Source: Domibacillus aminovorans | GTDB lineage: Bacteria; Bacillota; Bacilli; Bacillales; Domibacillaceae | Length of the DNA: 64,000 nucleotides | Reading direction: 5' to 3' | NCBI RefSeq assembly: GCF_001643235.1 | Contig: NZ_LQWY01000036.1 | Coordinates: 1 to 64,000 of the forward strand | Shown here: in pieces, positions 34,974-42,604 of the stretch | Layout of the letters: every line of letters starts with the position of its first letter | Numbering within the stretch: position 1 is the stretch's first letter | Notes under the pieces: model-generated | What the model was told of the DNA's origin: nothing | What the model saw: only the letters and a program-made list of their open reading frames with translations | Database searches by the model: none | Position numbers and translations under genes: made by a program

Positions 34974-35459
34974 ATGACACAAAACGCGATTACTTCCGTT
35001 AGCGAGTCAATTGATCGTATTATCGAAACGGTTAAAGGATTATCAGAAGAGACGATTCGATGGAATCCAACTGAAGATGAATGGTCCATTATGCAAATTA
35101 TGGCCCACATTGTTGAAGCATTGCCTTATTGGGTAGAGGAAATTGATCAACTTGTTCAATCACCTGGAAAAGAGTGGGGGAGAAATCATCTGCATGAGCC
35201 TCGTTTAGAAGCTGTAAGGCCTGCCACAGTGGACGCGGTGAGCGTGGATGAGATGTTGCAAAAATTAGAAAAAGTTAAACAACAGGTAAAAGACGGAATC
35301 GAAAACTTAACTGCTGAGCAGCTGGCAGCTGAGGCACCAAGCAAAAATCCTAACTTTGGTACGAAACCACTTTCATTTATTATTGATCATTTAATTGACC
35401 AGCATGTCAATAAACACGAGGGTCAAATTCAACGTAACTTATCTAAAGTAAGCAAGTAA
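34974..35459 (+). CDS. DinB-fold protein, probable thiol-dependent maleylpyruvate isomerase
   Basis: 161-residue four-helix DinB/YfiT-type protein. The metal triad is present: His45 (QIMAHIVEAL), His144 and His148 (HVNKH). DinB proteins include the mycothiol-dependent maleylpyruvate isomerase of actinobacteria and thiol-S-transferases of bacilli. It lies between fumarylpyruvate hydrolase and gentisate dioxygenase genes, exactly where the isomerase step belongs, and no glutathione-type isomerase is present. I infer a bacillithiol-dependent isomerase; this is not shown by sequence alone. Confidence 0.75.
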   Translation: MTQNAITSVSESIDRIIETVKGLSEETIRWNPTEDEWSIMQIMAHIVEALPYWVEEIDQLVQSPGKEWGRNHLHEPRLEAVRPATVDAVSVDEMLQKLEKVKQQVKDGIENLTAEQLAAEAPSKNPNFGTKPLSFIIDHLIDQHVNKHEGQIQRNLSKVSK

Positions 35460-35481
35460 CTATTATAGGGGGGTTATAAAG

Positions 35482-36594
35482 ATGGCAGAAACAACTGAAT
35501 TTATGAAAAGTCAAATCGTACAAGACTTCACGAAAGATATTCGCCAATATAATCTTGGTCCACTATGGGAAGCAATTCCAGCATTGATGCATAAATCACC
35601 AGAACCACATGCAAAAGCGTATCTTTGGAAAGCCAGTTTACTCGAGAAGAAGTTAATGGAAGCGGCTCAAATTTTCACTCCAGACCGTGGCGGGGAAAGA
35701 AGAGCGATTTATTTACAAAACCCTGGTTTAGATTATCGTCAGCCTTGGGGGTGGGCTTCTACAACGCAAACTCTTTATGCAGCGGTTCAATTGCTTCAAC
35801 CTGGTGAAGTGGCTCCTTCTCACCGCCATTCCCAAAATGCACTCCGCTTCATTACGAAGGGAGAAGGCGCGTATAGTATTGTTCAAGGTGAAAGAATCTT
35901 CATGGAAGAAGGAGATTTCTTAATTACACCGAAAGACCTTTGGCATGGTCATGGTCATGAAGGAACAAAACCGATGATTTGGACAGATGTTCTTGATATA
36001 CCAACCATTTATGCGTTGGGTGGCACATTCTTTGAAAACTATCCAGAACGAATTGAACAACCGAAAGTACCGGATAACTACGGTTCACAACGTTACGCTG
36101 CAGGTATGTTACGTCCTGTTACGGATCGTAAACCGTCTACTGCACCATTAGGCTCATACAAATGGGAACACACGCATAAGGCGATTGAATCATTAAGTCA
36201 ATTTGACCCGGATCCATTCGAAGGATATGCTGTAGAATTCATTAACCCTTCTACTGGTCAAACAGCGAACCCAACGATTGCTGCTTGGATTCAGAAGTTT
36301 CCTAAAGGCTTCCGTACGAAAGCACAGCGTCATACAAGTGCATCGATCCATCAAGTTTATAAAGGCTCTGGATACAGCATTATTAATGGTGTTCGATTCG
36401 ATTGGGAAGAAGGAGATTTCCTTGCTGTTCCAAACTGGGCTTGGGTTGAACATGTGGCAGCGGAAGATACGTATTTCTTCACTGTTAATGACCTTCCAAT
36501 CATGGAAAAATTCGATATTGAAAAACAAGAAGCGTATGATAAAAACAATGGTCAACAAGAAGTGACATCTGAGTTCAAACCTTTCTTACCTTAA
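35482..36594 (+). CDS. Gentisate 1,2-dioxygenase
   Basis: 370-residue bicupin. The N-terminal cupin (about 95-165) has the Fe(II) ligands His114 and His116 in APSHRHSQNALRF and His155 in KDLWHGHGHEG; the C-terminal cupin (about 270-350) carries KAQRHTSASIHQVYKG and a degenerate third ligand. Family length is about 340-375. It opens gentisate between C1 and C2 to give maleylpyruvate. AGGGGGG precedes the ATG. Last gene of the operon, followed by a terminator. Confidence 0.93.
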   Translation: MAETTEFMKSQIVQDFTKDIRQYNLGPLWEAIPALMHKSPEPHAKAYLWKASLLEKKLMEAAQIFTPDRGGERRAIYLQNPGLDYRQPWGWASTTQTLYAAVQLLQPGEVAPSHRHSQNALRFITKGEGAYSIVQGERIFMEEGDFLITPKDLWHGHGHEGTKPMIWTDVLDIPTIYALGGTFFENYPERIEQPKVPDNYGSQRYAAGMLRPVTDRKPSTAPLGSYKWEHTHKAIESLSQFDPDPFEGYAVEFINPSTGQTANPTIAAWIQKFPKGFRTKAQRHTSASIHQVYKGSGYSIINGVRFDWEEGDFLAVPNWAWVEHVAAEDTYFFTVNDLPIMEKFDIEKQEAYDKNNGQQEVTSEFKPFLP

Positions 36595-36688
36595 AAATGA
36601 AAAGTATTGCTCGTTGATGTAGTCATCATCAGCTTTTGTAACAGATAATAATTGATCAGATAATATCTTAATACACGAATAGGAATTT

Positions 36689-36723
36689 GCCTGCTGCTGA
36701 AGTTTAGCGGCAGGCGCTTTTTT
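36689..36723 (+). terminator. Terminator of the gentisate operon
   Basis: GCCTGCTGCT (36689-36698) pairs with AGCGGCAGGC (36706-36715, one G-T pair), then TTTTTT. Confidence 0.88.
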
Positions 36724-36772
36724 GCGTTGTTTTGGAAGCAAAAAAGCGGAGCGGATTCGCACGATAAAATAA

Positions 36773-36798
36773 AAAACCATTCAGTGAAGAATGGTTTT
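36773..36798 (-). terminator. Terminator of the second iclR gene
   Basis: Minus-strand stem AAAACCATTC with GAATGGTTTT, then a T-rich stretch; it overlaps the iclR stop codon. Confidence 0.8.
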
Positions 36799-37558
36799 AC
36801 GGACGGTGACCGAATGATGCTGACACTTTATTGGCCTGCCGGATTACATACTGACTGATTTCATCGTCGGCATTGGTCGGAATAAGCGGTGTAAACCCGA
36901 CGATGGTTAATGCACCGAGTAAATTTTTTTCAAAGTCAAGAAGAGGTACGCTAAATGATGAAATGTGCTCAATGAGCGGTTCTACTGCGTATGTGAACTT
37001 GTTTTTTTCTATCTCTTCGCGCTCGGCGATGAACGTTTTTCGTTTTACTTCCGTCAATTTGCTAAGCTCTCGCAATTCCCATTCCCGTGCTTCCGTTTCG
37101 TTCATAAAAGCAGCAAATATTTTTCCGGAAGATGATAGTAGAGGCAATTTCGCACCGATTTGAGCGCCAATGTTAATGCCATAATTAGCGTTCCAGATGT
37201 GGGCGATAACTGGACCATCATGTGACCAAATTGCCAGTAGTGTTGTTAGAGACGTTTGCTGGCTGATGTCCTTTAAGTGAGGAATAATACGGCCAATGAT
37301 GTCCATGTTGCCGAGTGCTGCATTTCCATATTCAATCAGCCGACTGCCAAGTGAATACGCATTTTGTACGGGATCGCGGTATAAGATACCGGATTGAGTA
37401 AGTGTGTATAAGTATTTGTACAAATTGCTTTTCGTCATCCCAGTTAATTCTTGAACATCAGAAGACTTTAATGGTCTTCCCTGCTCTAGAAAGACATCGA
37501 TAATATTAATGCCAAGTTGCAGTGATTGAATCCCTTGAGGACTTTTATTGTTTGTCAT
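36797..37558 (-). CDS. IclR-family regulator, second paralogue
   Basis: 253 residues, same architecture as the first paralogue: winged helix (LKSSDVQELTGMTKSNLYKYLYTL) and effector domain (HDGPVIAHIWNANYGINIGAQIGAKLPLLSSSGK). It lies between the gentisate operon and the aromatic-acid transporter and is divergent from the latter, so it may control it. The two paralogues may recognise the same 12-bp motif or divide pathway and transporter between them. An inverted repeat close to its own start suggests autoregulation. Confidence 0.87.
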   Translation of the reverse strand: MTNNKSPQGIQSLQLGINIIDVFLEQGRPLKSSDVQELTGMTKSNLYKYLYTLTQSGILYRDPVQNAYSLGSRLIEYGNAALGNMDIIGRIIPHLKDISQQTSLTTLLAIWSHDGPVIAHIWNANYGINIGAQIGAKLPLLSSSGKIFAAFMNETEAREWELRELSKLTEVKRKTFIAEREEIEKNKFTYAVEPLIEHISSFSVPLLDFEKNLLGALTIVGFTPLIPTNADDEISQYVIRQANKVSASFGHRP

Positions 37559-37579
37559 ATAGTCCCTGCCACTAAAAAC

Positions 37580-37605
37580 ATAGATAAATATAGTGATTCA
37601 TCTAT
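37580..37605. promoter_or_regulatory. Inverted repeat before the second iclR gene
   Basis: ATAGATAAAT (37580-37589) and ATTCATCTAT (37596-37605) pair at nine of ten positions around a 6-bp spacer, about 20 bp upstream of the iclR start. Confidence 0.4.
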
Positions 37606-37805
37606 ACTAGACTATTCGTGCCTTTTTTAGCGCAGAACTCACCTCTCTTTCAATGGTTGTCTGTTTAATCTATATCGTAAGGTGAAGGACCAAGAAAAAC
37701 AAGTAGAGATAATGGGTATGTTGAAAAAAGGTATACTTTTGCTAGCTTTTTATATCTAATTAATACGCGTAGTTTCAGAATAACAAAAGTATATTAAAAT
37801 TTTTA

Positions 37806-37834
37806 TTGAAACATAGTCCAATATCATTTATACT
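37806..37834 (+). promoter_or_regulatory. Promoter of the aromatic-acid transporter gene
   Basis: TTGAAA (37806-37811), 17-bp spacer, TATACT (37829-37834). 37606-37805 holds nothing else recognisable. Confidence 0.65.
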
Positions 37835-37851
37835 CCTATTAAGAACCGCTG

Positions 37852-37890
37852 TTCATTATTTTTATAATTGGTGATTATAAAAATAATGAA
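37852..37890. promoter_or_regulatory. Perfect 17-bp inverted repeat (operator candidate)
   Basis: TTCATTATTTTTATAAT (37852-37868), 5-bp spacer, and its exact complement (37874-37890), starting about 17 bp after the -10. The left arm includes the AATAATGAACAG motif shared with the gentisate promoter (minus strand 37860-37849). Confidence 0.65.
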
Positions 37891-37912
37891 AATTATTTCT
37901 TGAAGCGTGAAA

Positions 37913-37925
37913 AGTAAGCGCTTTA
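37913..37925 (+). promoter_or_regulatory. cre-like CcpA site
   Basis: AGTAAGCGCTTTA has the cre core AAGCGCTT; two consensus positions differ. It lies in the leader of the transporter gene, where it could act as a roadblock. Confidence 0.4.
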
Positions 37926-37960
37926 AATATCTTTGAATTCGAATTGGAGGGATCATTTGT

Positions 37961-39328
37961 ATGGCAAAAGTCAACACAACTGAAATTATTAATAATAGTA
38001 AATTTAACCGCTTTCATTTTGGGCTGTTAGCATGGTGTTTTCTGATCATTTTATTTGATGGATATGATTTAGTTGTTTTTGGAACGGTTGTTCCGAAGTT
38101 GATTCAAGAGTGGAACTTATCGACGGTCGAAGTAGGAGCGATGGGTAGCTACGGATTATTCGGTATGATGTTCGGTGCGATTTTTTTAGGGATTTTGGCT
38201 GATCGAATTGGTAGAAAAAAAGTAACAGCTATATCGCTCATATTGTTCAGTTTATTTACCGTATTATGCGGGTTTGCAGATGATCCGACTACTTTCTCTA
38301 TTTATCGCTTTATAGCCGGTTTAGGACTTGGCGGTATTATGCCAAATGTTATTGCGCTATTAACGGATTATTCTCCGAGAAACATGAAAAGTATGACCGT
38401 TTCTATTGTTCTTTGTGGATATTCTGTTGGTGGGATGCTTGCACCAACACTAGGAATTTTGATTATGCCGACACTTGGATGGGAATCTATCTTTTGGTTT
38501 GCTGCACTTCCATTAGTGTTTTTACCGTTGATGTATAAAAGTCTTCCAGAATCTTCAGTTTACTTAGCTAAAACGGGTAAAAAGGAAGAGCTGTTTCGCA
38601 TACTGAAAAAAGTCGACCCTAAATTTACGTATAGTAAAGATGATGAGCTCATGGAACTTCCAGTAATGGAATCTAAAGTTCCAGTTGTAGGATTGTTCCA
38701 AGAAAAACGAGCATTAGGTACGGTTATGTTTTGGATTGCTTCCTTTACTTGTTTGTTAATGGTATACGGTTTGAATACATGGTTGCCTAAATTAATGATT
38801 GAAGCGGGTTATGCGTTGAATTCAAGCTTAGGTTTCTTGATTGCGCTTCAAGGTGGAGCGATTATAGGGACGCTCATTATTGCGCGTCTATGTGATAAAT
38901 ATGGTTCTAAAAAAATGCTTGTACCAATGTATGCTTCAGGTGCAGTTGCCCTAACATTGCTTGGATTTGGCGGAAATACATTTGTCATTTATTTATTGGT
39001 AGCGGTTGCAGGAGCTGCTACAATTGGGGCTCAAAATATTGTTCAAGCTTATATATCACAATACTATTCACCAACTATACGTTCTACAGCTCTAGGAATG
39101 TTTTCTGGAATTGGTCGAATGGGTGGAATGCTTGGTCCGATATTAGGAGGATTCCTATTATCCGTTACATTACCGATTCAATTCAATTTTATTGCGTTTG
39201 CTATACCAGGTCTGATTGCGGCTATCGCTTTATCTTTCGTTCCTGCAAAGCAAGCTTACTATCTTAATCAGACCAATAGATCTGATCAAGAGAAAATCAA
39301 AATAGCAGAGGCTAAATTAGTGGAGTAA
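37961..39328 (+). CDS. Aromatic acid:H+ symporter (MFS, AAHS family)
   Basis: 455 residues, twelve membrane helices. Helix 1 carries DGYDLVVFGTVVPKL, the AAHS motif found in BenK, PcaK and 3-hydroxybenzoate/gentisate carriers; the cytosolic loop motif GILADRIGRKKVT follows helix 2. Given its neighbours, it most likely imports 3-hydroxybenzoate and/or gentisate. GGAGGG upstream of the ATG. Followed by its own terminator. Confidence 0.9.
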   Translation: MAKVNTTEIINNSKFNRFHFGLLAWCFLIILFDGYDLVVFGTVVPKLIQEWNLSTVEVGAMGSYGLFGMMFGAIFLGILADRIGRKKVTAISLILFSLFTVLCGFADDPTTFSIYRFIAGLGLGGIMPNVIALLTDYSPRNMKSMTVSIVLCGYSVGGMLAPTLGILIMPTLGWESIFWFAALPLVFLPLMYKSLPESSVYLAKTGKKEELFRILKKVDPKFTYSKDDELMELPVMESKVPVVGLFQEKRALGTVMFWIASFTCLLMVYGLNTWLPKLMIEAGYALNSSLGFLIALQGGAIIGTLIIARLCDKYGSKKMLVPMYASGAVALTLLGFGGNTFVIYLLVAVAGAATIGAQNIVQAYISQYYSPTIRSTALGMFSGIGRMGGMLGPILGGFLLSVTLPIQFNFIAFAIPGLIAAIALSFVPAKQAYYLNQTNRSDQEKIKIAEAKLVE

Positions 39329-39364
39329 GCAATTATTTGACGTGAGAATTAAATAAAGAATGAG

Positions 39365-39401
39365 AAAAGCAGGTATGATTTTTCATCACACCTGCTTTTT
39401 T
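39365..39401 (+). terminator. Terminator after the transporter gene
   Basis: AAAAGCAGGT (39365-39374) pairs perfectly with ACCTGCTTTT (39390-39399), followed by T. Confidence 0.88.
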
Positions 39402-39487
39402 GTTTTATATTTTCTTTTCATGTTCGTCATCTTTTACTGAAAAAAGCAGAATATTGTAAGGGGAATGGCCGAATTTCACGAAAAATA

Positions 39488-39516
39488 TTGACATAAACAA
39501 AGAAATAGCTTAGAAT
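39488..39516 (+). promoter_or_regulatory. Promoter of the 3-hydroxybenzoate hydroxylase gene
   Basis: TTGACA (39488-39493), 17-bp spacer, TAGAAT (39511-39516). The shared IclR-type 12-mer is not present here. Confidence 0.75.
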
Positions 39517-39572
39517 TTATATTAATGATGTACTAAGTTCTCTATTAGTGGAATAAAGAAGGAGGAATTTAT

Positions 39573-40757
39573 ATGGAGCATGTAAGCGAAGTAATCGTAG
39601 TTGGCGGTGGTATTGGTGGACTGGCAGCAGCACTTGGTGTGGTCGAAGCAGGGAAAACTGTAGCTGTTCTTGAACAAGCCCCCCAATTTGGAGAAGTAGG
39701 CGCAGGCATCCAACTTGGCCCAAATGCAATGGCGGTTCTGGATCGTTTTGGACTGGTTGATGAAATTAATAAATTGGCTGTATTCCCGAAACGTCTTGTA
39801 TTAAAAGATGTGTATACAGGAGAAGAATTAACAGTATTGGATCTTGGTGAGGAATTTCAAGAACGTTACGGTCAGCCATATATTGTTATGCACAGATCCG
39901 ATTTGCATAGAGTGTTGCTTGAAGCGTGCCAAAAATCGAATAAAATTACGTTATTCAATGATCAAGCTATCCAATCTGCAGATGAAAATGAAAGCGGTGT
40001 CTTAGTAACGAACCAACGAGGTGAAACATTTGCGGCAGAAGCATTGATCGGGGCAGACGGCCTTAAATCGAATATGCGAAAACTATTTAGCGACGATGAG
40101 CCTATTTGCTCTGAATATGTTGCATACCGCGGTACAATTCCAATTAATGAAATCTCAGCAGATAACAACCTTGATGACGTAATTATGTGGATCGGACCGA
40201 ATCTTCATCTCGTTCAATATCCAGTTCGCCGTGGTGAACTATACAATCAGGTTGTTGTATTTAAATCGTTTGAATATAAAGAAGGATCAGAAGACTGGGG
40301 TACACCTGAAGAAATGGATAAACGCTTTGAAGGATGCCATCCGCTCGTTGTCAATGCTCTGTCATTCATTCAGCGTCAAATACGCTGGCCGATGTACGAC
40401 CGCTTACCAATTGATAACTGGACGAAAGGGAAGATCACACTTCTTGGCGACGCGGCTCACCCGATGCTCCAATACTTAGCGCAAGGTGGATGTCAGGCGC
40501 TTGAAGATGCGGCATGTATGGCAGATGAACTGTTGAAAAATGAAAACGATTACGAAACGATTTTTCAAAACTATCAAGAACAACGTATTCCACGTACAGC
40601 AAAAGTGCAAACAACTGCAAGAACGTGGGGCGAAATTATCCATGCAGAAGATCAGTTGTCTCTATTGCTCCGTGATACGATCTTCAAGTCACGCGAAGCA
40701 AATGATTTCAGCGCAACGGATTTCCTATATGGATTCCAAAAAAATTTAGTAAGATAA
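39573..40757 (+). CDS. FAD-dependent 3-hydroxybenzoate 6-monooxygenase
   Basis: 394-residue class A flavoprotein monooxygenase. FAD motif VVGGGIGGLAAA near residue 10, the FAD/NADH motif around IGADGLKSNMRK, and GDAAHPMLQYLAQGGCQALEDA near residue 295, a form typical of 3-hydroxybenzoate 6-hydroxylases (NagX, MhbM, XlnD) rather than salicylate 1-hydroxylase. The reaction yields gentisate, the substrate of the dioxygenase encoded upstream. GGAGG precedes the ATG. Own promoter and terminator. Confidence 0.88.
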   Translation: MEHVSEVIVVGGGIGGLAAALGVVEAGKTVAVLEQAPQFGEVGAGIQLGPNAMAVLDRFGLVDEINKLAVFPKRLVLKDVYTGEELTVLDLGEEFQERYGQPYIVMHRSDLHRVLLEACQKSNKITLFNDQAIQSADENESGVLVTNQRGETFAAEALIGADGLKSNMRKLFSDDEPICSEYVAYRGTIPINEISADNNLDDVIMWIGPNLHLVQYPVRRGELYNQVVVFKSFEYKEGSEDWGTPEEMDKRFEGCHPLVVNALSFIQRQIRWPMYDRLPIDNWTKGKITLLGDAAHPMLQYLAQGGCQALEDAACMADELLKNENDYETIFQNYQEQRIPRTAKVQTTARTWGEIIHAEDQLSLLLRDTIFKSREANDFSATDFLYGFQKNLVR

Positions 40758-40765
40758 GTGAAAGG

Positions 40766-40789
40766 GCCCTGTGATTCAGGGCTTTTTTT
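40766..40789 (+). terminator. Terminator after the hydroxylase gene
   Basis: GCCCTG (40766-40771) pairs with CAGGGC (40777-40782), followed by seven T. Confidence 0.9.
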
Positions 40790-40920
40790 AGTCGAAAGAA
40801 TAGATAGGAGAAGGCGTTGAAATGAATGCCGCATCAGCTATTCACTTATTTCGCTTGTAGTTTCTAAAAGGAAAAGGCGTGACGGAATGACATTTAGAAT
40901 ACAGGGAATCCGAACGTCTA

Positions 40921-41055
40921 CAGCAGGTAACTCTGCTGGTTTGACGATGGGGTTGCGGATTTTCTGAACGGGAAAGCCCATCGTCTTTAGACAGGGGAAG
41001 AGAGTGAGGTCGAACGAGGTGTGTCTTTTGGCACGTCAATCGTTCGGATTTTTGT
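40921..41055 (+). ncRNA. Structured non-coding block upstream of tnpB
   Basis: A chain of hairpins without a reading frame: CAGCAG/CTGCTG (40921-40926, 40933-40938), GACGATGGG/CCCATCGTC (40943-40951, 40977-40985), then CGAACGA/TCGTTCG (41011-41017, 41040-41046) with a T-rich tail like a terminator. The part from GAACGGGAAAGCCC to GTCTTTAGAC resembles the 3' end of TnpB omega-RNA scaffolds as I remember them. It may be the right end of an older, lost element, or a separate small RNA. The preceding 40790-40920 has no recognised feature. Confidence 0.35.
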
Positions 41056-41073
41056 TATTTCAACACATATCAC

Positions 41074-41103
41074 TTGTTTTAAGAACGTATATTCTGTTAC
41101 AAT
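41074..41103 (+). promoter_or_regulatory. Promoter of tnpB
   Basis: TTGTTT (41074-41079), 18-bp spacer, TACAAT (41098-41103) with TG at 41095-41096 (extended -10), 32 bp before the start codon. Confidence 0.6.
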
Positions 41104-41135
41104 AGAAGGATAAAGCGAGGAAGGAGGGCACAAAT

Positions 41136-42461
41136 ATGTTTGTCACGCATTCATTTCGAATTCCTTATGATAAAAAGGTATACGACGAATTAAGAATTAT
41201 GCAGCGGGAAGCCGCCTCCGTCTGGAATGATATTGTTCGGGAAGCGACTTCTTATTATTTCACTTGTAAAAAGTGGCTGAGTAAAACAGACATTCAAGCG
41301 ATTCGAAAACAAACCTATGATCTTCATTCTCAAACGGTTCAAGCGATTGCGGATAAATACGTGGCGAACCGTGAAACGATCCGACAGCTGCGAAAAGTGG
41401 ATAAAAAGGCTAACTATCCGTGGCGTAGAAAATATTATTATTGTATTCCTTTAAAAAAAGCGTCCATGACTGTTTCAAAAGATACGATCACGATTAAAAA
41501 AGCCGAATATGGATACGCCCTTTCAGACTTGTTAACCAAAAAGAAAAAGAAAAAGTGGAATGAAAAGGTTCCAAAGAAAAATAAAACCGTTGTTCTTCCT
41601 AATCTTTCAGAGGAAGATATGGAAAATTGCAACTATGCGGAAATCGTATGGAGAAACGGGGCATATTGGTTTTGTTATGCGGTATCTGTTCCCGAGAAAG
41701 ACATTTCCTCTTATGATTTTAAAGCAGCGGGCGGAGAATTAGGAGAAATTCATGCCGTCACGGTGGCAACGGAGAACAAAGCTTTATTAGTGTCAGGACG
41801 GGCGATGCGGAGTCTTTCTCAATTTCGTGCAAAAGCATTAGCTGATTTGAGCAAGAAAATGTCTCGTTGTCAAAAAGGATCGAACCAATGGAAAAAATAT
41901 CGGCAGGCGAGAATTCGCATCCGTCAAAAAAGTAAACATCAGCTCGAACAATTGGAACATAAGACAACCAAAGAAATTGTCGCGTTTTTAGAAGAAGAAA
42001 ACGTCACGAACTTTGTGATTGGGCATGTATCCGGCATAGAGAAAAACACGAAGAAAAAGAAACAAAAGAAGAATAAGATCAGAAGACAACAACTTTCTTT
42101 GTGGAATCAAGGAAGAATCAAGCAAAAACTCACGTATAAAGCGCAATTAAAAGGCATTGCCGTGGAAGAAACAGAAGAAAGCTATACGTCACAAGACTGT
42201 CCGTTTTGCGGGGGAAGACACCACGCTAAAGGACGAAGATTTGGTTGTTCTGTTCACAAAACAGAAATCCATCGTGATGTCAATGGGGCACAAAATATCG
42301 CCCGTAAAAAACACCACATGGCCGTCAAACCGCTTTTATCGGTTATCTACAAGCAGCCTGTATGGTATAAACGTTTTTTGTCAGAAGAACAAAGACAAAA
42401 AACGAAACATCCGAATGATGAACCGAAAAAAGAAAAACGTATCGCCAGTCGAATGGCGTAG
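41136..42461 (+). CDS. tnpB: TnpB-family RNA-guided nuclease-like protein
   Basis: 441 residues. N-terminal helical/WED-like region, then a RuvC-like core. RuvC-I reads AGGELGEIHAVTVA: Glu201 stands where most TnpBs have the catalytic Asp (GxDLG). RuvC-II reads FVIGHVSGIEKN: Gly296/His297 stand where a Glu is usual. RuvC-III Asp381 (HRDVNGAQNIA) is kept. The zinc finger is C355-x2-C358 ... C371-x2-H374, with His in place of the fourth Cys. The basic linker (about 304-318) is Lys-rich. Either a subgroup with a rearranged active site or a nuclease-dead protein. Confidence 0.85.
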   Translation: MFVTHSFRIPYDKKVYDELRIMQREAASVWNDIVREATSYYFTCKKWLSKTDIQAIRKQTYDLHSQTVQAIADKYVANRETIRQLRKVDKKANYPWRRKYYYCIPLKKASMTVSKDTITIKKAEYGYALSDLLTKKKKKKWNEKVPKKNKTVVLPNLSEEDMENCNYAEIVWRNGAYWFCYAVSVPEKDISSYDFKAAGGELGEIHAVTVATENKALLVSGRAMRSLSQFRAKALADLSKKMSRCQKGSNQWKKYRQARIRIRQKSKHQLEQLEHKTTKEIVAFLEEENVTNFVIGHVSGIEKNTKKKKQKKNKIRRQQLSLWNQGRIKQKLTYKAQLKGIAVEETEESYTSQDCPFCGGRHHAKGRRFGCSVHKTEIHRDVNGAQNIARKKHHMAVKPLLSVIYKQPVWYKRFLSEEQRQKTKHPNDEPKKEKRIASRMA

Positions 42462-42604
42462 TTGGCACAGACCTTGCCCTCTTGAAAGACTGTTTTTCTC
42501 TCAAGAGTTGTTCGCCCAAGTCTCGCCACTGCCTCTTCCTTTGGGATTGTGTAAGTGGGATGTTTGCGAAAAAGAACCCCACGGCTGAAGCCGTGGGAGT
42601 GGTC
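42462..42604 (+). ncRNA. Putative omega-RNA scaffold / element right end
   Basis: Follows tnpB directly. Contains CTCTTGA/TCAAGAG (42479-42485, 42501-42507) and ends in CCCACGGC-TGAA-GCCGTGGG (42578-42597) plus GAGTGGTCA, the kind of terminal hairpin that borders the guide in TnpB guide RNAs. The next bases (from about 42605, inside the end of thiF) would be the guide. Confidence 0.5.

Larger units (their letters stand above)
41136..42604 (+). mobile_element. IS200/IS605-group element with tnpB only
   Basis: A lone tnpB (no tnpA) plus a right-end hairpin just before the thiF stop codon. Left end not identified, so the start given is that of tnpB; the element must extend some distance upstream. 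Such IS1341-like elements cannot move without a TnpA acting in trans. Confidence 0.6.
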
